The notes under the pieces were generated by a model. That model was given only the letters and a program-made list of their open reading frames with translations, ran no database searches and had not been told where the DNA came from. Below, in pieces: positions 46,401-54,849 of a stretch of DNA of 64,000 nucleotides. The number at the start of each line of letters is the position of its first letter. Within the stretch, counting starts at the first letter, position 1. Source of the DNA: Apostichopus japonicus. Its lineage: Eukaryota > Echinodermata > Holothuroidea > Aspidochirotida > Stichopodidae. The DNA lies in NCBI RefSeq assembly GCF_037975245.1, contig NC_092576.1:29428611-29492610 (forward strand). Reading direction: 5' to 3'. The translations under genes were made by a program, and so were the position numbers.

Positions 46401-46833
46401 AACTACAACTCCGACATCTCAACCGACGCCGTCCTCGTCTGCGACATCTCTACCAGCATCTTCATCATCCACTCTGCTGTCATCTCCCACAGCACCTGTT
46501 TTGTTCCCAGTGTCTATGCCAGGGACCAGTGGAACTATGTACTCGCCATCAACATCCCAGCATTCCTTGGCGCAATCCACTGTGTACAGGAGGAGAAAAT
46601 TGGCTTCGGAGGGGTCCGGATCCGTCAAGAAAAGTCAAATGACGCCCTATCGTTGTAAGCTGTGGGGGGGGGGGGGATCAACCCAGGGACATAAGAAGTA
46701 CAAAAGGAAGACGTATTGCCAGCAGTCTAACAAGTCCACTTCACTCCCGGGCCAGATTTTCCTACATTTCGAGGACTTTAAGGCAAAGGTTGACCAGCTT
46801 CATCCCGTTTCTGCTAACCCAGGCTCAAAATAA
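34216..46833 (+). CDS. Multi-exon transposase-like gene of a multicopy uncharacterised family (DUF6729-type)
   Basis: At least ten exon-like segments in order on the plus strand, most bounded by AG and GT, encode one recognisable protein of about 1,100 residues; exons are listed separately. Parts in order: a basic N-terminus, a conserved block with YLGQLVITFGKYNGRTFQW, a linker, a segment with LSWDPSIMAQLTPAHRGQFPAILTR, a segment with DRSLGNTMVRIWR, then a long last-but-one exon with an apparent RNase H/DDE-like core: Asp 44571 (VDRGCC), Asp 44658 (RLDAFHWM), Glu 45153 (SNSLEGFH). A C-terminal Cys/His motif ends it. I recall this order from large uncharacterised families in fish, lancelet and echinoderm genomes, some annotated DUF6729. 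Several frameshifts and one stop suggest a decayed or poorly assembled copy. A domesticated gene is also possible, since introns are kept. Confidence 0.6.
34991..35126 (+). CDS. Exon B of the multi-exon transposase-like gene
   Basis: Follows aaattatag and reads RCHSYTKAPTEEQYLGQL, then VITFGKYNGRTFQWLVQ and NDVGYVK. This block is the clearest family signature in the 5' half. The proposed donor aaata/gtgttg joins in phase to exon C (LVDAHVKES). Confidence 0.6.
35761..36135 (+). CDS. Exon C of the multi-exon transposase-like gene
   Basis: Follows ttttttgcag (AG at 35759-35760). It reads LVDAHVKESRKG and WMKDSLQKYVQCFPQVSAHLE in one phase, then FKEMWQWYHQHKLLQSDP in a second, then MRRFRKYILDKIR in a third, ending at agag/gtacgt. 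Two frameshifts lie inside an otherwise convincing exon. Confidence 0.5.
36186..36330. repeat. 145-bp element with 19-bp inverted ends
   Basis: gatgtgcacctttttacaa at 36186-36204 is matched in reverse complement by tttgtaaaaggtgcacatc at 36312-36330 with one mismatch or gap. It lies in an intron of the transposase-like gene and resembles a very small MITE. Confidence 0.55.
36536..37004. mobile_element. 469-bp MITE, copy 1
   Basis: The element starts aggtagcatacgcccatta and ends with the reverse complement of aggtggcatactcctatta, giving imperfect terminal inverted repeats of about 20 bp. The same 469 bp recurs at 38804-39272 in the same orientation with only a few substitutions (for example ataactg/atagctg). 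No ORF of note is present. The flanks show no obvious target duplication. Confidence 0.75.
37005..38803. other. Intronic stretch without recognised features
   Basis: Between the two MITE copies, within the same gene. No frame with family similarity was found here. Exons for the part of the protein between exons C and D may be missing or too diverged to see. Confidence 0.3.
38804..39272. mobile_element. 469-bp MITE, copy 2
   Basis: Same length, orientation and ends as the copy at 36536-37004 (start aggtagcatacgccc, end atgccacct). It directly abuts a LINE fragment at its right end. Confidence 0.75.
39273..39545 (-). mobile_element. Non-LTR retrotransposon RT C-terminal fragment
   Basis: On the minus strand the frame reads ADLFRYLGDKVGG, then LSWSGHVQRSGSW, IAGTAPRERRRNTW and AVRKDLEDW. 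This is the usual C-terminal end of LINE reverse transcriptases (SFRYLG..LRWFGHV..G.PRGRPRKTW). Catalytic motifs are absent. The frame runs on into the MITE by chance. Confidence 0.65.
39682..39804 (+). CDS. Exon D of the multi-exon transposase-like gene
   Basis: 123 bp (41 codons) between ctatcttccag and acag/gtaatg, open in phase 0. Polar and rich in Ser, Thr, Gln and Glu (SAAGNVPPLPERSTSHEQ), so probably a linker. The assignment rests on splice sites, phase and position. Confidence 0.4.
40315..40401 (+). CDS. Exon E of the multi-exon transposase-like gene
   Basis: 87 bp (29 codons) between tcaattccag and caaag/gtattc, open in phase 0 (TPTTSRSGTLLARPTGQF). A basic, polar linker with the same quality of splice signals as exon D. 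Confidence 0.4.
40560..41370. other. Intronic stretch without recognised features
   Basis: AT-rich sequence with no conserved frame. The CxxC-containing part normally found upstream of exon F in related proteins is not readable here. Confidence 0.3.
41375..41508 (+). CDS. Exon F of the multi-exon transposase-like gene
   Basis: Follows accttttcag and ends acggct/gtgagt. Reads RPSTRKASEESSAQ then LGRFLSWDPSIMAQL, TPAHRGQFPAILTR. The motif after LSWDPS matches the family segment ending in FPAILT-R. An exon-like piece at 41818-41938 (KWDPDSPVADAITRQSM) also follows a good acceptor but does not fit the phase. Confidence 0.55.
41965..42144 (+). CDS. Exon H of the multi-exon transposase-like gene
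   Basis: Reads GVDKNVVWMMLDRSLGNT, IWRQVQESHCYKYLNRVD, YTTLLTSL and ends gttc/gtaagt. The residues fit the family segment after FPAILT (conserved LL..RTLGN-like motif). The acceptor at the left edge is not clear. It joins in phase to exon J. Confidence 0.5.
42352..42518 (+). CDS. Exon J of the multi-exon transposase-like gene
   Basis: Follows tttattctcag and ends aagaag/gtatga. Reads ALGHEFQPPPPRRELPSARL, SEHIEDYRAQIMSTFGKIL and KFDSTKK, continuous in phase with exon K (ICKKLSGAG). FDSTKK followed by KKL is a family signature. Confidence 0.65.
42716..42790 (+). repeat. tRNA-like SINE head
   Basis: gtggttagctcaattggttgag resembles a tRNA A box and D arm. About 45 bp on, gctgggattgaagtgg sits where a B box (ggttcgaatcc type) belongs but is diverged. 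It is not an intact tRNA. The rest of the SINE may run on toward 42940. Confidence 0.45.
43194..44016 (+). promoter_or_regulatory. TATA box to poly(A) signal unit, possible solo LTR or cryptic transcript
   Basis: tataaaag at 43194-43201 is followed 0.8 kb on by aataaa at 44011-44016, within the intron between exons J and K. Upstream, tgtaaccgaac at 42956 could be an LTR start. No border or target duplication is certain. The 12-bp minisatellite lies inside. Confidence 0.3.
43727..43930. repeat. 12-bp minisatellite, about 16 units
   Basis: The period is exactly 12 over most of the tract, with pattern gcgttnnrcgyy (gcgttggacgtt, gcgttgggcgtt, gcgtttagcgcc, gcgttatacgtt, and so on). Only one unit near 43905 is 13 bp. 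Units differ mainly at positions 6-8 and 11-12, while gcgtt and cg are kept. Confidence 0.9.
44370..46320 (+). CDS. Exon K: RNase H/DDE-like core of the transposase-like gene
   Basis: Starts after ttctttccag (AG at 44368-44369) in phase 3. It contains ICKKLSGAGRGSAEWCTNVG, LTSVLTCEESREKL, a C16 tract (44539-44554) read as Pro, VMYVDRGCC, RLDAFHWMCRF, FVRRVTVGAHET, CLQDPPGMDMY, RGSNSLEGFHRFLP and VYLLAGIARWNSDR. A frameshift near 45482 leads to an acidic stretch (DDDDEVTDVLEELDEDFG), LPGFQHVEELSRVL and, past a TGA at 45830, LVQKRKFGKRFAP and RKRYITHVYQRLVQRI. A further shift near 46283 is needed to reach the donor ctgaag/gtgagg. The acidic residues named in the gene entry are proposed, not proven, catalytic residues. 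Confidence 0.65.
46375..46833 (+). CDS. Exon L: C-terminal exon with Cys/His motif
   Basis: Follows tgcttcttag and is open to TAA 46831-46833. The first 75 codons are Ser/Thr/Pro-rich. Then PYRCKLW, a G13 tract (46664-46676) read as Gly, TQGHKKYKRKTYC. Related proteins as I recall have a C-x2-C..GH..C zinc-ribbon-like end here; the second Cys is Trp in this copy, one base away. It ends FLHFEDFKAKVDQLHPV. Confidence 0.5.
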   Translation: MPASTPTTLTTTPTSQPTPSSSATSLPASSSSTLLSSPTAPVLFPVSMPGTSGTMYSPSTSQHSLAQSTVYRRRKLASEGSGSVKKSQMTPYRCKLWGGGGSTQGHKKYKRKTYCQQSNKSTSLPGQIFLHFEDFKAKVDQLHPVSANPGSK

Positions 46834-47635
46834 GCTAATGCTCAAGGAACCCCTCTTCAGTAGGGGCTGAGGTCTCGACCAGTAGTAGATAAGATTCTAT
46901 GACACTACAAACAGATCACGTCTACAAGGTGGGAAAGTGTTCCCTGTTGGTTGCATATTGGGTCAGGTAATGACCTAAACAGATACTGATAATAATGTAT
47001 ATAGGCTTATATAGCGCTCATATGTAGCTTAAGGCTTGGTATGCACTCCAACAATCTCGGAGAGTATATATGCCTGCCATAAAAGGTGGGCCCGTCTTGG
47101 GATGGGAAGTCTCAACAATAAAATTGACTGTCTGGAGGCCTGATCTAGATAAAATTGCGCAGAGTTGTGAGAATTGTAATATCAGTAACCCCTACAGTTC
47201 CCAGTCAACTTGTGCGAGTGTAATGTGTATTCTCGATGGGCTCGATTTGGTTGGTTTAGATCAGGTTTTACGGCTTAGTGATGTTAAATGAAATTTGATT
47301 TTTTTTTAATCAGCTGGCCATTAGGGAAGAGAATAGTGAATATAGCAGAACGTTTGCATTGTGGATCACAGCCACATTGAGAAACATGGTGTTGCATACA
47401 CTAGTACGAATGCTCATCTTGAAATGTGCAATACTTCAGTGATGGCTATTTTTCAGAGTCATATATTCAGCCGAAGTTTCTCCTTGGGAGGTATTTGTGT
47501 AGGGGAGGGGAGGGCGGGGTCCTGGCTTGAGCTAATGACTATTCATCTGATATAGGGCAGTTGTGTATTGCTATACAGTTATTGTCATCAAAACTGCGCA
47601 TTTATACGTTTTTACACTTGTACGAATATCACAGC
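46834..47635. other. Stretch without recognised genes
   Basis: No conserved frame. It leads into the tandem repeat. Confidence 0.3.
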
Positions 47636-47639
47636 AATC

Positions 47640-49250
47640 TTTAACCTATGGAGAAATAAGCCATCCTGAAGTAATATCGCTTCACCAATTCTTGTCATTG
47701 CAGCTCTTCCACTTTGTACAGTTTTGCCATGCTACAATTACCTTGAATCCAGGGGAGACTTTCATCTGCAGTGGGTCCCATTGGGTCATGAGGAAGTTGG
47801 TCGTGCTGTATTGCAAGTTTGTTTCCTCAAATCACTTACGGGTTCCAATAGGCCGTCAGGAAGTTGTATTGCTTTACCAATTCTTGTCATTGCAACTCCT
47901 CCATTCTTTACATTTTTAACCTATGATACATTTTGTCATTTTTATGCTACAAATACCGTGGTTGCTGATTTCGAGAGTTTTGACTGTTTATACCCCACTC
48001 ACAGTCTCCCCAGTGCATATACAGGTTCTAATAGGTCAACAGGGAGTTGTCTTGCTTTACCAATTCTTGTCATTGCAACTCCTCCATTCTTTACATTTTT
48101 AACCTATGATACATTTGGTCATTTTTATGCTACAAATACCTTGAATCCAAGGCGAATCATCTACCGATAGTCCCACAAGGTCGTCAGGATGTTGGAAGTG
48201 CTGTACCAACTCTTGCCATTAAAGCTGTCGGTTTTATAAAGTTTTATACTTATCCTTGTCAGCTTCTCCAGCTGATTTCGAGAGTCTTGACTGTTTATAC
48301 CCCACTCACAGTCTCCCCAATGCATATACAGGTTTTAATAGGTCAACAGGGAGTTATATTTCTTCAGCAATTCTTGTCATTGCAACTCCTCCATTCTTTA
48401 CATTTTTAACCTAATATACATTTTGTCATTTTTATGCTACAAATACCTTGAATCCAAGGCGACTCATCTATCGATAGTCCCAGAAAATCACCAGGATGTT
48501 GCAAGTGCTGTACCAACTCTTGCCATTAAAGCTGTTGTTTTTATAAAGTTTTATAAAGTTTTTATATTATGAGTACATTTTTATACTTATCCTTGTCAGC
48601 TTCTCCAGCTGATTTCGAGAGTCTTGACTGTTTACACCCCACTCACAGTCTCCCCAGTGCATATACAGGTTGTAATAGGCCATCAGGAAGTTGTATTGCT
48701 TTACCAATTCTTGCAATTGCAACTCCTCCATTTTGTACATCCATAATATCCATTTTATTACAAGGGCCCAACCACCTGTTGAAAGTTGTGGAGGGGGGTC
48801 AAACAGACCACTTCATAAAAGTTGGGGGTCCAATGGGGGGGGGTCACAAAACAGGCACACACTAACAGTATGAAAACTTCCAAAAAGTTGGGGGTTCACG
48901 AGAAGGCTGGGGGCATGACATTCCCCAGTGGTTGCACCCTTGTGCCCTTGTTTTATTACTTTTTATGCTACACATGCCTTGAATCCCCAACCGCATCCAA
49001 GGTGATCCGGATGTTACAAGTGCCATTCAACTCCTGCCATTCCAGTTGTTGCTTTTTATAAACTATTTTTTATACTCATCCTTTTATACTCATCCTTGTC
49101 AATTGTCCAGCTGCCTTCAAGAGTCTTTACTAATACGGGTTCCTGTATGTCATCTGGGAGTTGTATTGCTTTATTGTCAATACAGCTCTTCCGTCCATTG
49201 TACATTTTTAAACATAATATTTATAGGCTATACTTAGCCTTTTCTGCTAC
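47640..49250. repeat. Complex tandem repeat, period about 300-335 bp
   Basis: Blocks such as gctgatttcgagagt at about 47967, 48273 and 48608, and ttgtcattgcaactcctcc at about 47884, 48068 and 48378, recur in the same order. Later units near 48960-49200 are more diverged. Open frames here (for example 47563-48170) follow the repeat and change register between units. Confidence 0.75.
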
Positions 49251-49875
49251 CCAGCTGATTTAGGTCTCGACTGATCATTGATTGCCTAGTGGTATTCTCC
49301 TTGTTGTATTCATTGCAATTGACACATAGTATTCCAGTTCACATGATCAAATAAAACAAATGTGATCACCAAGTTTGTTGTCTTGATTATTTCATTTGAT
49401 ATCAGGTGAATTGTATGCTTCTTGTATGTGTGTGTCACTGTGTGTGCTCTGTAAGTATGTGAGTGGTCATACCATTGTGAAAAACCAGGAGCCATTTGTC
49501 ATGATGCTGTGATTGGGACTTAGCGCCATTCATCCAATTGTGTGAACAATTTTGTGAAACTAGTACAGTGATAGCATTAACCTGCGAACAGTGCTGGAAT
49601 GCTATTATTGCATTATACTTTCATATAATTGTTTCATCACTATGGTTATGATCAGTGCTGGAATGATATTACGGCACTATACTTTCACATAATTCTTTCA
49701 TCACTATGGTTATGATGCTGTTCAAATGTCATCCAAGGTCATAACATGTCAAGACATGGAAGCAGATGGATAAAACTTACCACTTGAATGATTTTGTGGT
49801 GGATAGCCTGAGGAACATTGAGTACCATTTTTACGTTTGACCTCAATTGCCCATTGACCCCGACCCTAAACCTGT

Positions 49876-50021
49876 CCTATATATATATATATATTCATAT
49901 ATATATATTATATATATATATATATATTCGTATATATATATATTCATATATATATATAGATATATGTATATATATGTATATCTATATATATACATACACA
50001 CATACATACATACATACATTT
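49876..50021. repeat. (AT)n and (ATAC)n microsatellite
   Basis: About 120 bp of tatata with ttcata interruptions, then catacatacatac up to about 50021. Tyr/Ile-only open frames on both strands are artefacts of this tract. Confidence 0.9.
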
Positions 50022-50179
50022 TTATATTGAACAGCATTGAGTAGGCAACCACAACCTTTATTTAACATGTTACAACCGCGTTAAGAGGGTCAAAATTAGT
50101 CAAAAAGGATAAAGCAGGGATGTGTACTGTAGAAACTTTGGAATGATAGCACATCAGGTGGGTCCAACCGCGATTGCAG

Positions 50180-50290
50180 CAAGTAACATCTGATGCGTGC
50201 AATTGGCACTTTGAAAAAAATTGAGTGCATGCACTACCTGACAACATTTGAATTGTGCATTTGGCAGCTCTGTAAAAACTTTAAATGTGC
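50180..50290. repeat. Second locus of the GCGTGCA-type repeat
   Basis: gatgcgtgcaattggcac, ttgtgcatttggcagctctgtaaaaact and atgtgcagttaat share words and order with 33000-33150. It is shorter and more diverged. Confidence 0.45.
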
Positions 50291-50299
50291 AGTTAATAT

Positions 50300-50965
50300 A
50301 TTTTTTATAATTGCAGCAATAATAGTGAAACATAACAATTTTTATACAAGAAAATTAGTTTGACATTAATCTCATACTTTTGAAATACCAATAGTTATGA
50401 TATGCATGAAACAATGAAAAAATAATAACAAGAGTTCAAATTGTGCAGGAGGCATTTATTAAATTGTTTTCAAGGATCTCGTAATGAACCCTAGACTACT
50501 ACACTGTTCATTGGGTCAAAGTTGTATCAAAACATCTAAACAGGTACATGGATAGATAGTAAAAGGTCGGCCCAGGATAACTCCATCAACATGTACAAAC
50601 ATATCTCATATACTGACAATTTTCCAAATCAGAAATATAAATGTAAGTCAGAAGCCTCATAAGAGGCAACTGTTCTTCCTTCCAACATAAGAACATTTAC
50701 TACATCCAAGCTACAATCTTTCTCCAAATTGTTGTTGCACTCTGCATTATTTCATAGGAAATGATGGTAACAGTCGTTTAACCAACCCATCCCCCAGCCC
50801 TAGATAAGCGAATCACCAACATTGAGTAGGGGTGTCCAAATTAGGAATTTTGTCCAAGATTGTAGGTCCCAGTTACCAGTACAAATCATTTTGGGTGCTT
50901 TGAAAAAATTAACATTTACTGAGGCACTCACCCTGACAACTCCCCACTTTCCAGTTAACAGATGT
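50300..50965. other. Stretch without recognised genes
   Basis: AT-rich. No CACTA-type terminal repeat of the neighbouring transposase could be identified by eye. Confidence 0.3.
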
Positions 50966-50971
50966 TAACAG

Positions 50972-53900
50972 TCAGTCGCATTCAACAAGGTTTGGACATT
51001 GAATAACATAGCCTTTAGCTAAATTATCATGAAATGAAATAAAAACACATAACTCAAGAAGGTCCGTAACTTCTATAACATGGATAGTTTGACTTTGCAA
51101 CAAAACGGTAGAAATATGCTTCAACTTGGCACCAGACGAGTTTTCATTGAAGAAGGTTGAGCAGTGGTCCCCAAATTTTGTAAAATTGCAAGATATACTG
51201 CAGGACATAAACATTTTAGTTCCAGGCAGCTACACTTTTTCTGACACTTCCAAAAAAGAATTGATGTGTCCATAATAATATATTTTACTAACTTTGTACT
51301 TTGTATAAGAATTTCTTTTGTGAACTAAAGTATACTCACTGCTCTGGTACAAAATATTGTTCAGTTTTAGGCGAAGAAATTTGAAACATTTGTTTGGTAG
51401 GTAGCCTAAGTATTCGGTCAAAAGCGAAACAAAACGAGCATCTTGGATGAATGTGTTTGTTGTTCCAACAATTCCTGTTTTTGAATGAATCCATGTTTGC
51501 ACTAACCTTTTTCTTTATTGAAAGGTTTTCGATGAAATTTTGAACTTCTGGTTGAATAAATTTTGTCTGGAGTAGCTCTGTAATCTTTAACATTGTGAAT
51601 ATATTTGATGCAATTTGGAGATGTGGTTTCTTTGTCCCCTTGAACATATCAAGAAGTTTTCAATTTGTGTCTTCAAAGGCAAAACAAGAGTGCACCCACA
51701 AGGGACCAAGGTGTTGGACAACATCTGTGAGATGTAGTAGCTGATGAACAACAGCAGTCATATACCTTTCACCATAGAACAAAACAACTGTAGTGACTTT
51801 TCACATTGAATAAATTCTTCAGCAGAAATAGAATCGCTGTTGAGTATAAATATAGCATTTACAAGTAAAGCAAAATGATGGAAAAACATGTCACCCATAG
51901 TACCATACCATGTGGGAATAGAATAATAAAACAACCAGGACCTAAACTCTGATGCTTTCCAAGATTTAAGGTTCTCTTTTACCCCTCTTGGTACCCTGGA
52001 GATTGTGTGTGGTGGTTTAATATTGGCTATTCTACCATCAACCTCAGCTACATGTTTTGAAAGGGAAAATAACTACTTTGAACAAGAACTGTCAAACCAT
52101 AGGTGCATTCATTTACGCACAACTCCAAGTAATACAGTATATGCATGTAGTCCACAGCAGTCCCATGTACCACATCACAACCAGTACCAGTGCGGAATGT
52201 GGGCCTCTTAATTCCATTAACCACATTTTGTTCTCTGAAAGCTTTTTTTCCATCATCAACTAACATATTTTGTGTTCGCTTAGGACCACTGGGATTGGCT
52301 GGATCATATGGGTTAGTCCAAGTCCTACCCTTTCCTGTTTTTGTAGATGTTCCTTTTTGCAAACAAAGACTACAACCATATTTTCTATTAAACTGGTTCA
52401 TGTTCAACATTAAACATCTTGCGGGGAGATCGCAAGTTCCACACAATACCATGGCCTTTAAAGTGACTGGTGAATTTACATGAAGGAACTTCCACAAAAA
52501 TTCCTGTCATTAATTCTTGTAGAGACTGGTGAAACGGTTTAAGAAAAGTAGCCATTGCAGGATTTTGTCCCAGCCATAATCCTGCATAGACTAGATTGTC
52601 CTTCCGAAATCGCTTGGTATATGGCAACTCATTTATTGCAAAAAATAATGGCCATAAACTAACTTTGGAAGACTTAAATATGGCGCATCCATCTGTGTAC
52701 CACATAAAAGATATGCGATTTTTTTTCCTGCAAAATTCAACCTGCTTTGAAATGTTGCTTGTACTGTAAACCATCATATATATCTTCAATGTTATCATCG
52801 TACTTCTTAGATCTCTTAAACCGATGTTGCAGATCTTTATAAAAACCATCTTTCTTGAAAAGACATCGAAGTTGATGCAGAATTGGGATTTCAATGAAAT
52901 AGGATATGCTACTTTCCTATGATAATTGTCTTGAACATACTGGGCAATAACTATTGTTTTTTGCCTTGTCTAGGAGGTAATGGCAGTAACTTCAGAACTG
53001 ATGAAACTTGATAGGGTTCTGAATTTTCCAAAAAAACTGATTGAAGAAATGAAGGCTGGTCTTGCATATGTTAGGGGTTAAACAATGCAAGGATATGAGT
53101 GTTAGCAAGTCAACCAAAGCTACACCAGTAATACTATGTCGTGTGGCATAAAGCATCACCAGGAGCATACTTTCACCCAAGGTAAGTTTTGCACCTGCAT
53201 ATAGTGGTATTTTCTCTTCAGAATTGGGTTGATTTTTTGTAGATCATCTTCTGATGGTTGCTGGCAGTCAAAGAATATTTCTGTTTCTTCCAGTGCATCA
53301 AGTCAGTCTTCAATGTCTTCAGTTATGTTGCTCTCATCATGGTTTATTATTTCTTATCTATCCTCAGAAGGTTCCCTGTAACAGTAATAATACATTATTT
53401 CATTATTCTTTTGTATTATCACCAGCACAAATTTTAGTGCACATCTTTGGGCAGATTTCCTACATGAAATTCTATTCTGGCAGTGGAGGTGGGAGGGGTA
53501 ATGCATTATGTTTGGTCCTTTTTGCTCAACTTAGAAACATCTTGAATTGCCGTAAAGTTTTCTGTATTGTAGAGATCTATCTGCTCTTCCTCAATCATAG
53601 ACGTCAAAAACAAATTGTGCATGGTCATATGAGACTGGCATTGCTAGTTTGGCGTCTATGCTCGAGAAGGAGCCTGCCGACTTTCAGCAAACGAGGATTA
53701 AATAAACCAAATTTCTGAACATCCCGAAAGAAGCACAACACGACGATCGTAATTGCCAATCCTGAAATCTTACAATGTTTTACACAATGACCTCTAATGA
53801 CCCCTTTGTAACATTTGACCCAAATTTTATGACCACATTTGATCCAAACATGTGTGTATACCATAACTGAGCAATTTCTGATTGACTTAACAGATTTTTG

Positions 53901-54826
53901 CTTGTTTGTGGAGTAAGAGTACATGTATATGAATCAGAAATTCCTAACTTCAAAAGACTTACCATTCTGTGAAACCACTCTCCTCTAGATCATTGCAGTG
54001 CAGCAGCATACCATCAAGATCTCCTTGTTCAGCCAACCTGTCGCATGTACTGTAAGAGAAATTGAAGTCAAAAGTTAACCTGTGGTATAAAAGTAAAATC
54101 TACATGCTCTAGGAATAACATTCCCTTTCATTTTATTAATAAATCAATAAATCGAATATTTGTTACAAACTTGCTTTGTAATGATAGTGGACCACCATAG
54201 TAAAGACATTAACTGTTATTGACCACCATCAGCAAAACAAAGTATGTATCATAACAGGATCTTAATCTTACTCTTAGCCTAGCCTATAAATCAAAGTAGG
54301 CCTAGTCTTAACTTTAATTATTTATCTTATTTGTTCCAAAATTCCTTTGAAGTGATTTCAGTAGTAATGCTGTTATTTGTCTTGAAAAACTTGCATGGAT
54401 TATATTGTCAAACACGGTCAATATACAGAGTGATTTTTTTTTTGTCGAGGACAGATGAACAATGTTTTATTTTAAATTCTTTTCTATAAAATAAAGGGTG
54501 GCCTCGGTAGAGGTATCGGGCTAAGGGTTGCCGACGTCATGACAATGGCCTAGCTAAGAGAATATTTGGCATGGATTTCTTGCTAAATTGAAATGAAGTA
54601 TTAAGCATATAAAATGAACAAATATTAAGACATAAACAAACCTTGGTATATCTTTGGCAAATTCTTCATTTGTTGAACTGGATTTAGAAGGATTGGAGGA
54701 ATTTCTTTTAGGCCTACCAGTAGCAGTTGTCTTTGAAGCTGTACCAGTTGCAGTTTCTGCATACCCATTGTTGGTATCTTTGTCATGATCCAAATCCTTG
54801 ATGTTAAAGTTACAAATATCATCCAC
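50972..54826 (-). mobile_element. Tnp2 (Transposase_21, CACTA-like) transposase gene, several exons, degraded
   Basis: Read on the minus strand. Exon 1 (54826-54642) starts MDDICNFNIKDL, carries a basic GRPKRNSSNPSKSS patch and ends at aag/gtttgt. Exon 2 (54049-53963) reads TCDRLAEQGDLDGMLLH between ttacag and atg/gtaagt, in phase. A long part from 53375 to about 51500 has LTLGESMLLVMLYATRH, FIEIPILHQLRCLFKKDGFY, IEDIYDGLQY, YTDGCAIFKSSKVSLWPLFF, LCGTCDLPARC, YGCSLCLQKG, DYMH (Asp codon 52150-52152) and FRSWLFYYSIP. The C-terminal part (51502-50972) reads HKRNSYTKYKVSKIYYYG. This motif order is that of animal Transposase_21 proteins. At least five frameshifts and several stops make it defective. 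TIRs were not found. Confidence 0.8.
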
Positions 54827-54849
54827 ATCATCATTTAGGCCTATAACAA

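Noticed and set aside
47563-48170. Plus-strand frames of 118 and 148 codons
   Set aside because: They follow a tandem repeat whose units change register, and the protein repeats are only those of the DNA repeat.
49818-50052. Tyr/Ile-rich frames on both strands
   Set aside because: They are translations of (AT)n and (ATAC)n microsatellites.
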